DNA of 64,000 nucleotides from contig NZ_SDWT01000001.1 in assembly GCF_004137255.1 (NCBI RefSeq), positions 2,604,001 to 2,668,000 of the forward strand, given 5' to 3'. The notes under the pieces are model-generated. The model did not search any database. It saw nothing but the letters and a program-made list of their open reading frames with translations, and was not told the origin of the DNA. This DNA is from Nocardioides oleivorans (lineage in GTDB: Bacteria; Actinomycetota; Actinomycetes; Propionibacteriales; Nocardioidaceae). Position numbers and translations under genes: made by a program. This document shows, piece after piece, positions 8,298 to 17,164 of the stretch (the stretch's first letter is position 1; each line of letters opens with the position of its first letter).

Positions 8298-9043
8298 GCA
8301 CGTCCCCGGAGCCGGCCGACCGGATGACGGGCCCGGTGATCGAGCGCCGCGGCCAGGTCACCGAGGGCTCCACCACCGACCAGCACCTGCTCGACTCGCG
8401 CGGCCCGACCGACTGGGTCCACACCGACCCGTGGCGCGTGCTGCGCATCCAGGCCGAGTTCGTCGAGGGCTTCGGCGCGCTGGCCGAGCTCGGTCCGGCG
8501 ATCGGCGTCTTCGGCTCGGCGCGCACCCGGCCCGACCACCCGCACTACGCCGTCGCGGAGGAGGCCGGGCGCAAGCTGACCGAGGCCGGCTTCGCGGTGA
8601 TCACCGGCGGCGGCCCGGGCGCGATGGAGGCCGCCAACAAGGGGGCCTGCGAGGCCGGCGGCGTGAGCGTCGGGCTCGGCATCGAGCTGCCCTTCGAGTC
8701 CGGCCTCAACCAGTGGGTCGACAAGGGCATCAACTTCCGCTACTTCTTCGCCCGCAAGACGATGTTTGTGAAGTACTCCCAGGGCTTCGTGGTCCTGCCG
8801 GGCGGCCTCGGCACCCTCGACGAGCTCTTCGAGGCGCTGACCCTCGTGCAGACGCAGAAGGTCACGTCGTTCCCCATCGTGCTGATCGGCACCGACTACT
8901 GGACGGGCCTGCTCGACTGGCTGCGCGGGACCGCGCTGGCCGACGGCAAGATCAACGTCTCCGACCTCGACATGATGGTGCTCACCGACGACGTCGACGA
9001 GGCCGTCGCGATCATGGTCGCGGCCCGGGAGGACGGGCGATGA
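8294..9043 (+). CDS. LOG-family (TIGR00730) Rossmann-fold protein
   Basis: The protein has 249 residues and its ATG overlaps the dapE stop. Hallmarks are ITGGGPGAMEAANKGA (residues about 105-120) and the PGGLGTLDELFE phosphate-binding/catalytic motif (about 175). These are typical of cytokinin riboside 5'-monophosphate phosphoribohydrolases, which split a nucleoside monophosphate into base and ribose 5-phosphate. The actinobacterial homologues are about this size and carry the same N-terminal extension ending in DSRGPTDWVHTDPWR. The physiological substrate in a free-living actinobacterium is uncertain. It is the second gene of the dapE operon. Confidence 0.88.
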   Translation: MSTSPEPADRMTGPVIERRGQVTEGSTTDQHLLDSRGPTDWVHTDPWRVLRIQAEFVEGFGALAELGPAIGVFGSARTRPDHPHYAVAEEAGRKLTEAGFAVITGGGPGAMEAANKGACEAGGVSVGLGIELPFESGLNQWVDKGINFRYFFARKTMFVKYSQGFVVLPGGLGTLDELFEALTLVQTQKVTSFPIVLIGTDYWTGLLDWLRGTALADGKINVSDLDMMVLTDDVDEAVAIMVAAREDGR

Positions 9044-9342
9044 CCTGGCTCTTCGCGATCCTGATCGTGCTCGCGATGGGCGGGGTCGCCCTCGTGGCCT
9101 CCGGCCGCGGCGGGTCGATGGCGCCGGCGTACGACGACCGGCCCGACGTGGTGCTGCCCACCGATCGCCCGGTCGGGGCCGAGGACCTGCGCAGGGTGCG
9201 GTTCTCCCTCGCGGTCCGCGGCTACCGGATGTCCGAGGTCGACGCCCTGCTCGCCCGGCTGGCGACCGAGCTCGAGGACGCGCGGGCCGAGGGTCGCCCG
9301 GACGCCGGCGACGACGCGTCTGGCGACGCGCCGAGCGTCTAG
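9040..9342 (+). CDS. Small membrane-anchored DivIVA-like protein
   Basis: The 100-residue protein starts at an ATG overlapping the previous stop. One N-terminal transmembrane helix (LFAILIVLAMGGVALVA) is followed by the DivIVA-type peptide VRFSLAVRGYRMSEVDALLARL, a short version of the motif that binds curved membrane or starts coiled coils in Wag31/DivIVA. There is too little sequence for the long coiled coil. Homologues occur next to the LOG gene in many actinobacteria. A role in polar growth or septation is plausible but inferred. Confidence 0.75.
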   Translation: MTWLFAILIVLAMGGVALVASGRGGSMAPAYDDRPDVVLPTDRPVGAEDLRRVRFSLAVRGYRMSEVDALLARLATELEDARAEGRPDAGDDASGDAPSV

Positions 9343-9358
9343 GGCAGACTGCCCCGTC

Positions 9359-9781
9359 ATGTCGTTCCAGATCGTCGTGTGGATCCTCACGGCCCTCGCG
9401 GCCGTGGCGATCGTGCTGACCCGGCTCCGCCTCCGCGGCGACGGCTCGGCGGGCCAGTTCTCCATCAGCCGACGCCTGCCGGTCGCGCACTTCGTGTTCG
9501 GCACGGTGGCGCTCGTGCTCTGGCTCGGCGTCCTGGTCTCGCCGGAGGACAGCTTCACCGGCGGACCGTTGTTCGGCATCCTCGCCATCGCGTGCTGGTG
9601 GGTCACCGCCGTGTGCGGGATCCTGGTCCTGGCCCGCTGGCTGCCGTCGCGCGGCCGGCACGTCCCCGACGCCGAGGGCGACAGCTGGAGCGACGGCCCC
9701 GGACTCTCCCTGCTGGCGCACCTCGGCATGGTCGTCGGGGTGCTGGTCTTCACCTACGCCTACCTCACGGCCGCGGTCTGA
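9359..9781 (+). CDS. Small integral membrane protein, unknown function
   Basis: The protein has 140 residues with four predicted transmembrane helices: residues about 4-22 (IVVWILTALAAVAIVLT), 43-60, 70-92 and 120-138. It lies 16 bases after the preceding gene in the same direction, and its stop TGA shares one base with the next ATG (TGATG), so it belongs to the operon. No conserved catalytic residue or named family is recognised. Confidence 0.7.
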   Translation: MSFQIVVWILTALAAVAIVLTRLRLRGDGSAGQFSISRRLPVAHFVFGTVALVLWLGVLVSPEDSFTGGPLFGILAIACWWVTAVCGILVLARWLPSRGRHVPDAEGDSWSDGPGLSLLAHLGMVVGVLVFTYAYLTAAV

Positions 9782-10542
9782 TGCACCGCCTGCTGGTCGG
9801 CCTGATCGCGACCGCAGGCCTGCTCGTCGGCGGCCTGGTGGCGCCCGGCCCGGCCGGCGCCGTGGAGGCCGACCCGGGTGGGCGCCCTGCCGTCGTCGAG
9901 GTCCGCACGATCGGTCGATCCGTGCAGGACCGCGCGATCCGGGCGTGGCGGCTGGGCGAGCCCGGCAAGCGGCGGATCGTGCTGATCTCCACGATGCACG
10001 GCAACGAGCCGCACACCCGCAGGATCCTGGAGACGCTGCGCGACGGACGGCGGATCAGGGGCGTCGACCTCTGGGTGATCCCGACGTACAACCCCGACGG
10101 GCTCGCGCGCGGCACCCGGCGCAACGCCCGCGGCGTCGACCTGAACCGCAACTTCCCCTACCGCTGGGCCGACCTCGACGGCAGCTACGAGTCGGGTCGC
10201 CGCCCGGGCAGCGAACCCGAGACCCGCGCCGTCATGGACTTCCTCACCGAGATCGACCCGATGCGCGTGATCAGCTTCCACCAACCGCTCAACGGCGTGG
10301 ACACCGACACCAAGGACCCGCGCTTTGCCCGCCGGCTGGCCCGCGCGCTGCGGCTCCCGCGCACGCGACTCGACTGCGGCAGCCTGTGCCACGGCACGAT
10401 GACGATGTGGTTCAACCACGAGTTCCGCGGCGCCGCGCTCACCGTCGAGTACCCCGGCCACCCCTCCCGCCACCGCATGGTCGTCGAGGCGCCCCGCCAG
10501 CTGCTCGGCGTGCTCCACGCCCACCGCGGCCGGAAGCGGTAG
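9781..10542 (+). CDS. Secreted M14-family zinc carboxypeptidase
   Basis: The protein has 253 residues. A signal peptide (LLVGLIATAGLLVGGLV, cleavage near GAVEA) is followed by the M14 fold. The zinc ligands appear as STMHGNEPHTRR (His and Glu) and ISFHQPLNG (His). The substrate-binding Arg/Asn motif is GVDLNRNFPY and the catalytic Glu is in LTVEYPG. The domain is short, as in MpaA-type murein peptide amidases and related gamma-D-Glu-Dap carboxypeptidases. Secretion plus the neighbouring dapE fit a role in trimming cell-wall peptides outside the cell; the exact substrate is inferred. Confidence 0.85.
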   Translation: MHRLLVGLIATAGLLVGGLVAPGPAGAVEADPGGRPAVVEVRTIGRSVQDRAIRAWRLGEPGKRRIVLISTMHGNEPHTRRILETLRDGRRIRGVDLWVIPTYNPDGLARGTRRNARGVDLNRNFPYRWADLDGSYESGRRPGSEPETRAVMDFLTEIDPMRVISFHQPLNGVDTDTKDPRFARRLARALRLPRTRLDCGSLCHGTMTMWFNHEFRGAALTVEYPGHPSRHRMVVEAPRQLLGVLHAHRGRKR

Positions 10543-10566
10543 TCCGCATCCCGAGTGGTGGGGAGG

Positions 10567-11358
10567 TCAGCGACCCCGGAAGACCGGCTTCTCCTTCGCG
10601 ACGAACGCGTCGACGGCGGCGAGGTGGTCGGCCGTACCTCCCGTGAGCGCCATCTTCTGCGCCTCGAAGGCGAGGGAGGCGTCGAGCGGCTGCCCGGCGG
10701 AGTACGCCACTGCCTGCCGGATGCTGCCGTACGACACCGTCGGGCCGGCCGCGAGCCGCGCCGCGAGCTCGCCGACCGCGGACGGGAACTCCTCGGCGGT
10801 CACGACCTGCGTGGCGAGCCCGAGCTCGAGCGCCTCCTGTGCGGAGACGGTGCGGGGGAAGTAGAGCAGCTCCATCGCCTTCGCCGTGCCGACCAGGCGG
10901 GGCAGGGTCCAGCTCGACCCGGTGTCGCAGGACAGGGCGACGCCGGCGAAGGAGGTGTTGTAGCCCGCCGAGTCGACCAGGATCCGGAAGTCGGCGGCGA
11001 ACGCCAGGCTCGCGCCCGCTCCGGCCGCGACGCCGTTGACCGCGGCGACGACCGGCTTCGGCATGGTGGCGAGCGCCTGCACGATCGGGTTGTAGTGCTG
11101 GGTGACGGTGTCGGACAGCGGGATGTCGGCCTCGCCCTTGAGGCCGGCGAGGTGCTCCTTGAGGTCCTGCCCGACGCAGAACGCCTTGCCGCTGCCGGTG
11201 AGCACGACGCAGCGCACCTCGGGGTCGTCGGCGACCTGGTGCACGGTGTCGCGCAGGAGGTCCTTGGTCGCCACATCGAGGCCGTTCATCGCCTCGGGCC
11301 GGTTGAGGGTGATGGTGGCGACCGAGTCGGCGACGTCGAGGAGAACTGGTGCAGTCAT
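10567..11358 (-). CDS. Enoyl-CoA hydratase/isomerase family protein
   Basis: The 263-residue crotonase-fold protein starts at the ATG before TAPVLLDVADSVATITLNRP, the usual crotonase N-terminus. The oxyanion-hole segments are GSGKAFCVGQDLKEH (residues about 65) and AVNGVAAGAGASLAFAADFR (about 105). After these the Glu positions of true hydratases are not clearly conserved, so an isomerase or other crotonase reaction is possible. It is convergent with the M14 gene and divergent from the DUF3117 gene; no fatty-acid operon surrounds it. A role in acyl-CoA catabolism is inferred from the family. Confidence 0.85.
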   Translation of the reverse strand: MTAPVLLDVADSVATITLNRPEAMNGLDVATKDLLRDTVHQVADDPEVRCVVLTGSGKAFCVGQDLKEHLAGLKGEADIPLSDTVTQHYNPIVQALATMPKPVVAAVNGVAAGAGASLAFAADFRILVDSAGYNTSFAGVALSCDTGSSWTLPRLVGTAKAMELLYFPRTVSAQEALELGLATQVVTAEEFPSAVGELAARLAAGPTVSYGSIRQAVAYSAGQPLDASLAFEAQKMALTGGTADHLAAVDAFVAKEKPVFRGR

Positions 11359-11543
11359 GTGGGGCAGTCTGCCGGAACCTTGACGCACACCGGTGCGCCC
11401 CTGTGGTGCCGATCACGCGGCTCATGAGGGATACTGGACGCCGTACGACGCCGATCGGGGCGGCCAGCGACATCCTGCCGCCTCGATTCGCATGTGAAGA
11501 GCCTCCATCTCGAACCGATGGCTGAACAGGAAGAGGTGCGCCG

Positions 11544-11711
11544 ATGGCCGCCATGAAGCCCCGCACGGGCGACGGACCGCTCGAGGTCACCAAGGAAGGC
11601 CGCGGCATCGTGATGCGCGTCCCGCTCGAGGGTGGTGGGCGTCTTGTGGTCGAGCTGAACGCCGATGAGGCGACGGCTCTCGGAGACGCCCTCAAGGACG
11701 TCGTCGGCTGA
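11544..11711 (+). CDS. DUF3117 family small protein
   Basis: This 55-residue protein (MAAMKPRTGDGPLEV, ending ALKDVVG) matches the very conserved actinobacterial DUF3117 family in length and sequence. A clear ribosome-binding site (GGAAGAGG) lies 7 bases before the ATG. The stop is 2 bases upstream of pepA. Mycobacterium has a homologue between dapE and sigE, the same neighbourhood as here. The biochemical function is unknown. Confidence 0.9.
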   Translation: MAAMKPRTGDGPLEVTKEGRGIVMRVPLEGGGRLVVELNADEATALGDALKDVVG

Positions 11712-11713
11712 TC

Positions 11714-13240
11714 GTGGCCATCGCACAGCTGCCGCCCCAGGTCTCACCGCCCGAGTTCGCGCTCAGCCCGGCGCTGCCCCACCAGGTCGGGGGCGCCGAG
11801 GTCTGGGCGTTCCCGGTCCTCCCGGGTGACGACGGCCCGATCCTCGGCCCCGGCGCCGACGAGGCGTCCGAGGCGCTCGGCACCGACCTGCTGGCCGCGG
11901 CCGAGGCGGCTCGGGCCACCGGACGCACCGGTGAGGTCACCGCGGTCCCGGTGTCCGCGGCCGACGACGACGTGAGCCTCGTGCTCCTCGTCGGCGTGGG
12001 CGAGGCCACGGTCACCGACTTCCGTCGTGCCGGCGCCGCGGTGGCGAGGGCCGCCAAGGACCGCGTCAGCGTCGTCACCTCGATCGCCGCGATCGCCCCC
12101 GACGGCGGCCTCGGCGCCTTCGTCGTCGGCGCGATGCTCGGTTCCTTCTCCTTCCACTGGCGCTCCACCGGCCCGAAGGAGCGCCCGGTCGCACGCATCG
12201 TGCTGGCCGACGTCAGTGACGAGGGCGCCGACGATGAGCTCGGCCAGGCGCTCGCGCTCGGCGGCGCCGGCTGGCGCTCGCGCGCGCTCGCCACCGTCCC
12301 GGCCAACCTCAAGACACCGGCCTGGCTGGCCGACCAGGCGGTCGAGGTCGGCGGGGCCGCGGGCCTCGAGGTCACGGTCTGGGACGCGGAGCGACTCGCC
12401 GCTGAGGGCTTCGGCGGCATCCTCGCCGTCGGCTCCGGCTCGGTCAACGAGCCGCGACTGATCCGCATGGACTACACGCCCAGGGGCGCGTCCAAGAAGG
12501 TGCCGACCGTCGTGATCGTCGGCAAGGGCATCACCTTCGACAGCGGCGGTCTCGACATCAAGCCCAGCGAGGGCATGCTGACGATGAAGCGCGACATGAG
12601 CGGCGGCGGCGCCGTGATCGCGGCGATGGCCGCGCTGCGCGACGTCGACTGCCCGGTGCGCGTGGTGGGCCTCGTCCCCGCTGCGGAGAACTCCGTCAGC
12701 GGGTCGGCGATGCGCCCCGGCGACGTGATCACGCACTTCGGGGGCCGCACCTCCGAGGTCAACAACACCGACGCCGAGGGCAGGCTCGTGCTGGCCGACG
12801 CGATGGCGTACGCCGTCTCGGAGATCGAGCCCGCCGCCATCCTCGATATCGCCACCCTGACCGGCGCGATGAAGGTCGCGCTCGGCCAGTGGACCGGCGG
12901 CTACTTCGCCAACCACGAGGCCCTCGCCGAGAAGGTCGAGGCGGCCGCCTCCTCCTCCGGCGAGACCGTCTGGCGGATGCCGCTGGTCGCCGACTACGAG
13001 GAGAAGGTGTCCTCCCGGATCGCCGACGGCGACAACGCCGCCGGCGGCGCCGGCGCGATCACCGCGGCGCTGTTCCTCCAGCACTTCGCCGCCGACGTCC
13101 CGTGGGCCCACATCGACTTCGCCTCCGCGGCCGAGTCGCCCACCGACCGCCACGAGTGGACCGCCGGCCCCAGCGGCTGGGGACCGCGCCTGCTGCTGGC
13201 CTGGCTCGGCTCCGACGACCCGCTGGCCGGGATCGCCTGA
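11714..13240 (+). CDS. pepA: Leucyl aminopeptidase (M17 family)
   Basis: The 508-residue protein has an N-terminal macro-like domain (about 1-190) and the M17 catalytic domain. Dizinc and active-site motifs are GKGITFDSGGLDIKP (Lys and Asp), MKRDMSGGGAV, and the family signature NTDAEGRLVLADAMAYA with the catalytic Arg. It releases N-terminal residues from peptides in the cytoplasm, usually as a hexamer. The GTG start lies 2 bases after the DUF3117 stop, and translational coupling is likely because no separate ribosome site is obvious. Confidence 0.93.
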   Translation: MAIAQLPPQVSPPEFALSPALPHQVGGAEVWAFPVLPGDDGPILGPGADEASEALGTDLLAAAEAARATGRTGEVTAVPVSAADDDVSLVLLVGVGEATVTDFRRAGAAVARAAKDRVSVVTSIAAIAPDGGLGAFVVGAMLGSFSFHWRSTGPKERPVARIVLADVSDEGADDELGQALALGGAGWRSRALATVPANLKTPAWLADQAVEVGGAAGLEVTVWDAERLAAEGFGGILAVGSGSVNEPRLIRMDYTPRGASKKVPTVVIVGKGITFDSGGLDIKPSEGMLTMKRDMSGGGAVIAAMAALRDVDCPVRVVGLVPAAENSVSGSAMRPGDVITHFGGRTSEVNNTDAEGRLVLADAMAYAVSEIEPAAILDIATLTGAMKVALGQWTGGYFANHEALAEKVEAAASSSGETVWRMPLVADYEEKVSSRIADGDNAAGGAGAITAALFLQHFAADVPWAHIDFASAAESPTDRHEWTAGPSGWGPRLLLAWLGSDDPLAGIA

Positions 13241-13271
13241 GGACTGTCGAGGTCCGAGCGGTCCGAGCGGG

Positions 13272-13931
13272 TCACGCCTCCTCGGGCGCCCACTCCTTCT
13301 TGGCGGCGAGCAGGCCGTCCCCGACGGGGAGCAGCACCGGCACGAGCGACTCGTGCTCGAGGACCGCGCGGCCGAGCTCGCGGACGGCCACGGTCTCCTC
13401 GTCGCGCTGGGCCGGGTCGGCGACCCGGTCGTGCCAGAGCGCGTTGTCGAACACCACGACGCCACCGGGGCGCAGGAGTCGCAGCGCCTCCTTGAGGTAG
13501 GCGCCGTACTCCCGCTTGTCACCGTCGCAGAACACGAGGTCGTAGTGACCGTCGGTCAGGCGGGGCAGCACGTCGAGCCCGGTGCCGGCGATCGTGCGCG
13601 CGCGGTTGCCGGGGATGCCGGCCTCGGCGAACGTCTCCTTGGCGAGGCGCTGGTGCTCGGCCTCGATGTCCACGGTCGTCAGCACGCCGTCGGAGCGCAT
13701 CCCGCGCAGCAGCCACAGGCCGGAGACGCCGGTGCCGGTGCCGATCTCGACGACGGCGCGCGCATCGAGCACGGACGCCAGGAAGCGGAGCGCGGCACCT
13801 CCGCCTGATCCGATCGGCGTGACGCCGACCTCCTCGGCACGGCTGCGGGCTGCGGCGAGGATCTCGTCCTCGGCCACGAACGACTCGGCGTAGGACCAGC
13901 TCGCGGGCTTGATCGGGGTGGTGGTGGGCAC
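13272..13931 (-). CDS. SAM-dependent O-methyltransferase, divergent from sigE
   Basis: The protein has 219 residues. The SAM-binding core is [16 protein letters not shown] (residues about 65), with an acidic loop [13 protein letters not shown] and a metal-binding-type FCDGDKREY (about 130) as in class I catechol/caffeoyl-CoA O-methyltransferases. The frame is open further upstream, but the GTG at 13931 is preferred. It gives the usual length (Rv1220c-like, about 215 residues) and lies 7 bases after a TAGAGT -10 box, suggesting a leaderless transcript. Divergent placement next to sigE is conserved in Mycobacterium. The substrate is unknown. Confidence 0.85.
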   Translation of the reverse strand: MPTTTPIKPASWSYAESFVAEDEILAAARSRAEEVGVTPIGSGGGAALRFLASVLDARAVVEIGTGTGVSGLWLLRGMRSDGVLTTVDIEAEHQRLAKETFAEAGIPGNRARTIAGTGLDVLPRLTDGHYDLVFCDGDKREYGAYLKEALRLLRPGGVVVFDNALWHDRVADPAQRDEETVAVRELGRAVLEHESLVPVLLPVGDGLLAAKKEWAPEEA

Positions 13932-13938
13932 GAGCGCG

Positions 13939-13944
13939 ACTCTA
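13939..13944 (-). promoter_or_regulatory. Predicted -10 box of a leaderless O-methyltransferase transcript
   Basis: On the minus strand TAGAGT is followed by 7 bases and the GTG start, leaving no room for a ribosome-binding site. Confidence 0.45.
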
Positions 13945-14031
13945 TCGCGGGGAACACTCGGGCCACCTCGCTCGTTGGACTGCTCATCGGGCACCATCTC
14001 GCCGCCGGTTTCTTGGGCGGAGCGCATGGGG

Positions 14032-14066
14032 TTCACAGGGAACTCTCAGGCGCGCTACCTAGCGTC
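14032..14066 (+). promoter_or_regulatory. Candidate sigE promoter
   Basis: TTCACA (14032) with TACCTA (14056) gives a vegetative-type promoter with an 18-base spacer. GGGAAC (14038) followed by CGTC (14063) could be an ECF-type promoter with a rather long spacer, which would allow autoregulation. The transcript would have a leader of about 55 bases before the GTG. Confidence 0.35.
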
Positions 14067-14123
14067 AGGAAGGACAGCGAACCGTTGCAGCTGCGGTCGA
14101 GGAAGACGAGTCAGGGAGACGCC

Positions 14124-14717
14124 GTGGGCGATCAGGCCGACAGCACCCAGGTCGATGCACCGGCGGACGCCGCCGTCGTACCGACGTGGGACGAGGTCGT
14201 CGAGCAGCACTCCGACCGCGTCTTTCGCCTGGCCTACCGCCTCACCGGCAACCGGCCCGACGCTGAAGACCTCACCCAGGAGGTCTTCGTCCGGGTCTTC
14301 CGTTCGCTGGACACCTACACCCCCGGCACCTTCGAGGGCTGGCTGCACCGCATCACGACGAACCTGTTCCTCGACGGTGCCCGCCGCAAGCAGCGCATCC
14401 GCTTCGACCCGCTCTCCGACGAGCGCGCCGCCCGGCTGACGAGCGCGGCGCCCGCGCCCGAGCTCGCGGTGGCCGACCAGACGTTCGACGACGACATCGA
14501 GACCGCCCTCGCCACGCTGCCGCCCGACTTCCGCGCGGCCGTGGTGCTGTGCGACGTCGAGGGCCTCAGCTACGAGGAGATCGCCGAGATCATGGGTGCC
14601 AAGCTCGGCACCGTGCGCTCGCGCATCCACCGCGGCCGCACCATGCTGCGCAAGGCGCTGGCCCACCGCGAGCCGGTGGCCGGCAACGAGCGCTACCGGG
14701 GCGTGGTGTCGCGATGA
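14124..14717 (+). CDS. sigE: ECF RNA polymerase sigma factor SigE
   Basis: The 197-residue sigma-70 family ECF factor directs RNA polymerase to envelope-stress promoters. Region 2 includes [12 protein letters not shown] and [17 protein letters not shown]; region 4 includes [25 protein letters not shown]. The frame is open upstream, but the GTG at 14124 has AGGGAGA 5-6 bases before it and gives the family's usual length. Its stop overlaps the anti-sigma ATG (ATGA). The order methyltransferase (divergent), sigma, anti-sigma, HtrA equals Rv1220c-sigE-rseA-htrA, which is the basis for the symbol. Confidence 0.92.
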   Translation: MGDQADSTQVDAPADAAVVPTWDEVVEQHSDRVFRLAYRLTGNRPDAEDLTQEVFVRVFRSLDTYTPGTFEGWLHRITTNLFLDGARRKQRIRFDPLSDERAARLTSAAPAPELAVADQTFDDDIETALATLPPDFRAAVVLCDVEGLSYEEIAEIMGAKLGTVRSRIHRGRTMLRKALAHREPVAGNERYRGVVSR

Positions 14718-15244
14718 GCCACCTCGGATCCCGCGTCAGCGCGCTCCTCGACGGCCGGCTCGCCCCGGAGGAGGAGGAGCGCTGCTGGAACCACGTGCAC
14801 GCGTGCCACGCCTGCCGTGACCTCGTCGAGGAGGAGGGCTGGGTCAAGACGCAGCTCGCCCAGCTGTCCTTCGGACCCTGCGAGTCGCAGCCGTCTCACG
14901 ACCTCAAGTCCGCGCTGCTCGGCCAGTGCTCCTCGCTGCAGCCGGCGCACGGCCCGGCGCTGGCAGCACCCCGGTTCCCGACCAGCCAGCACCGCTCGCG
15001 CCGCGGGCTGGTCGCCATTGGCGGTGGCGCTGCGAGCGCCTGCGTCGTCGGCGTGCTGGCGCTCGGTGTCGCCGGCTCCCCGCGCGTCGAGCCGCGCCCC
15101 CCGGCCACCGACCTGAGCCGCCCCGTCGGCCCGGTCGCGCCGGCGATCAACGTCGAGGACCGGTCCGTGCGCCGTCCGGCCTCACCCTCCCGGACGCCCC
15201 TGGCTGAGCAGCTGGTGGCGTTCCGGGAGAAGATTGCTCCGTGA
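14714..15244 (+). CDS. rseA: Zinc-finger anti-sigma factor (RseA-like)
   Basis: The 176-residue protein has an N-terminal anti-sigma zinc-binding motif [12 protein letters not shown] (His-x3-Cys-x2-Cys, residues about 30), expected to hold SigE inactive in the cytoplasm. A hydrophobic stretch near residues 100-120 ([22 protein letters not shown]) could be a membrane anchor, followed by a Pro/Arg-rich tail. In Mycobacterium RseA is cytosolic and degraded after phosphorylation; whether this one spans the membrane cannot be decided here. Start and stop overlap both neighbours by 4 bases. Confidence 0.87.
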   Translation: MSHLGSRVSALLDGRLAPEEEERCWNHVHACHACRDLVEEEGWVKTQLAQLSFGPCESQPSHDLKSALLGQCSSLQPAHGPALAAPRFPTSQHRSRRGLVAIGGGAASACVVGVLALGVAGSPRVEPRPPATDLSRPVGPVAPAINVEDRSVRRPASPSRTPLAEQLVAFREKIAP

Positions 15245-16797
15245 GCGACGAGCACAGGCCCGAGGAACAGCCCGACCCGCTGACGGACGAGCCCACCCAG
15301 CCGCTCGCCGGCTGGCGGGCTGCCGAGCCCGAGCCGCAGCCGCCCGCCGATCCCGCGGCGTCCGCCGAGCCCGCCGCCCAGCCGCAGGGCCAGGCCTACG
15401 GGTCCGACCCCGAGCCTGCCGAGGGACCTGTCGAGGGACCTACCGACGCGCCTGTCGACGCACCCGCCGACGATGGGATGCTCGCCGGCCCACCGCCGTA
15501 CGCCGCCCGCTTCGGCGAGGAGCCCACGCAGCCGCAGCCGCAGCAGGTGCAGCCGCAGCCCACGATGCCCCTGCCCCTCCAGGGCCGGCAGGAGCAGGGA
15601 CCGTACGGACCGGTGCCGCCGCAGGGTGCCGGTGGTCCCGGCTGGTTCGGCCCCGGGCCCTACCCGCCGCGCCCTCTCCACGCCCAGCCCGTGGCCCGCA
15701 AGACACCGCTGTGGCTGTGGCCGGCCGTGGCGTCGGTGGCGCTCGTCGTGGGCGTCCTCGGCGGCCTGGCCGGGGGAGCCCTCCAGGACGAGCTCGCCTC
15801 CCAGCGCGGCACGAACAGCGGCGGCCTCGGCGGCGTACGCACCCAGACCGCGGCACCGCTCGACGCCGACAACGGGTCGGTGGCGGCGGTCGCGCAGGCG
15901 CTCCTGCCGAGCACCGTGCAGATCGTGGCCGAGTTCGACGGCCAGGCTGCCGGCGCCACTGGGTCCGGGTTCGTCCTCGACCGGGACGGGCACGTCGTCA
16001 CCAACAACCACGTGGTCGCCTCCGCCGCCGCCGACGACGGCCCGATCGTCGTCATCGACCAGTCCGGCATGCGCCACGAGGCGTCGATCGTCGGGCGGAG
16101 CTCGGTCTACGACCTCGCCGTCCTCGCGGTCACCGACGCGGGCGACCTCGAGCCTGCCGCCCTCGGCGCCTCGCAGGTGCTGCACGTCGGCGACCCCGTC
16201 GTCGCCTTCGGCGCCCCGCTCGGTCTCAGCCAGACGGTGACCTCGGGCATCGTGAGCGCCCTCAACCGGCCGGTCACGACGTCGGGGGAGTCCGACGACG
16301 ACTCCTCCTACATCAACGCGGTCCAGACCGACGCGGCGATCAACCCGGGCAACTCCGGTGGCCCGCTGGTCAACCTCGCCGGCGAGGTGGTCGGGGTGAA
16401 CTCCGCGATCGCCACCACGGGCGGTGCGACGACCGAGTCGGGCAACATCGGTGTCGGCTTCGCGATCCCGATCGAGCAGGTCCGCACGACCGTCGACCAG
16501 ATCCTCAAGACCGGCGAGGCGCGCTACCCCGTGATCGGCGCCCAAGTGCAGACCGGCACCCAGGCGGACTCGCAGGGCGCGACCATCACCGAGGTCCAGG
16601 CCGACACCCCGGCGGCCCGGGCGGGGCTCGAGGCCGACGACGTGATCGTCGCGGTCGACGACCAGCCGGTCCAGGACGGGATCGCGCTCATCGTCGCGAT
16701 CCGGACCCACCTGCCCGGAGAGGTCGTGGAGATGTCGGTGGTCCGCGGCGGCGAGCAGCGGGTCGTCGAGGTCGAGCTCGACGGCAAGGTCGGCTGA
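15241..16797 (+). CDS. htrA: Membrane-anchored HtrA/DegP serine protease with PDZ domain
   Basis: The 518-residue protein starts at a GTG overlapping the anti-sigma stop. A long disordered Pro/Glu/Gln-rich cytoplasmic region (1-155) precedes one transmembrane helix (about 156-180), then a trypsin-like domain and a C-terminal PDZ domain (about 420-515). The catalytic triad is His257 (TNNHVVAS), Asp291 (VYDLAVLAV) and Ser372 (PGNSGGPLVN). It degrades or refolds damaged envelope proteins and is the expected effector of the SigE response; co-transcription with sigE and its anti-sigma factor fits. Confidence 0.93.
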   Translation: MSDEHRPEEQPDPLTDEPTQPLAGWRAAEPEPQPPADPAASAEPAAQPQGQAYGSDPEPAEGPVEGPTDAPVDAPADDGMLAGPPPYAARFGEEPTQPQPQQVQPQPTMPLPLQGRQEQGPYGPVPPQGAGGPGWFGPGPYPPRPLHAQPVARKTPLWLWPAVASVALVVGVLGGLAGGALQDELASQRGTNSGGLGGVRTQTAAPLDADNGSVAAVAQALLPSTVQIVAEFDGQAAGATGSGFVLDRDGHVVTNNHVVASAAADDGPIVVIDQSGMRHEASIVGRSSVYDLAVLAVTDAGDLEPAALGASQVLHVGDPVVAFGAPLGLSQTVTSGIVSALNRPVTTSGESDDDSSYINAVQTDAAINPGNSGGPLVNLAGEVVGVNSAIATTGGATTESGNIGVGFAIPIEQVRTTVDQILKTGEARYPVIGAQVQTGTQADSQGATITEVQADTPAARAGLEADDVIVAVDDQPVQDGIALIVAIRTHLPGEVVEMSVVRGGEQRVVEVELDGKVG

Positions 16798-16813
16798 CCG
16801 CGCGAGCTCCGCG

Positions 16814-17059
16814 TCAGTCGGCCTCGGCGTCGGCGTCGGCCTCGACGAAGGGGTGCTGGTCCACGAAGGCCCTGGTGTCGACGTACATCCGCTGGATGAA
16901 CTCCTCGAGCTGCACCCGCTCCACCCGCCACTGGCCCCGTCCGCCGATCTTGATCGCGGGCAGGTCGCCGCGACGGACGAGCGCGTAGACCTGCGCGCTC
17001 GACGTGTTGAGCACCTCGGCGACGTCGGTGAGCGTCAGGAAGCGCGTGTCGTCGGCCAT
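16814..17059 (-). CDS. Excisionase-type helix-turn-helix protein
   Basis: The 81-residue protein is a MerR/excisionase-like winged HTH (LTLTDVAEVLNTSSAQVYALVRRGDLPAIKIGG and a wing with RGQWRV). The C-terminus is acidic and ends in alternating Ala/Asp/Glu. It starts at the ATG before ADDTRFLTL. It lies convergent to htrA and divergent to the CpaB-like gene. Chromosomal members of this family next to Flp pilus genes are probably regulators, not excisionases, since no integrase is nearby. Confidence 0.8.
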   Translation of the reverse strand: MADDTRFLTLTDVAEVLNTSSAQVYALVRRGDLPAIKIGGRGQWRVERVQLEEFIQRMYVDTRAFVDQHPFVEADADAEAD

Positions 17060-17164
17060 GGAGCAATCGTGCCACCGACGCCGGTGCCGCGCCCCCACCC
17101 GGGCCCCGTCCTGTGGAGGGGACCGGCTGTGGAGAGACAGGTGTCAACTCGTCCCTGACGGGCA

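Noticed and set aside
7886..9721. A 611-codon minus-strand frame opposite dapE and the LOG gene
   Set aside because: It crosses three real, overlapping plus-strand genes and its sequence is Arg/Pro/Gly-rich without motifs.
14013..14123. Longer SigE with about 37 extra N-terminal residues
   Set aside because: The upstream part lies in the candidate promoter, has no ribosome site, and the GTG at 14124 has a good one and gives the family's length.
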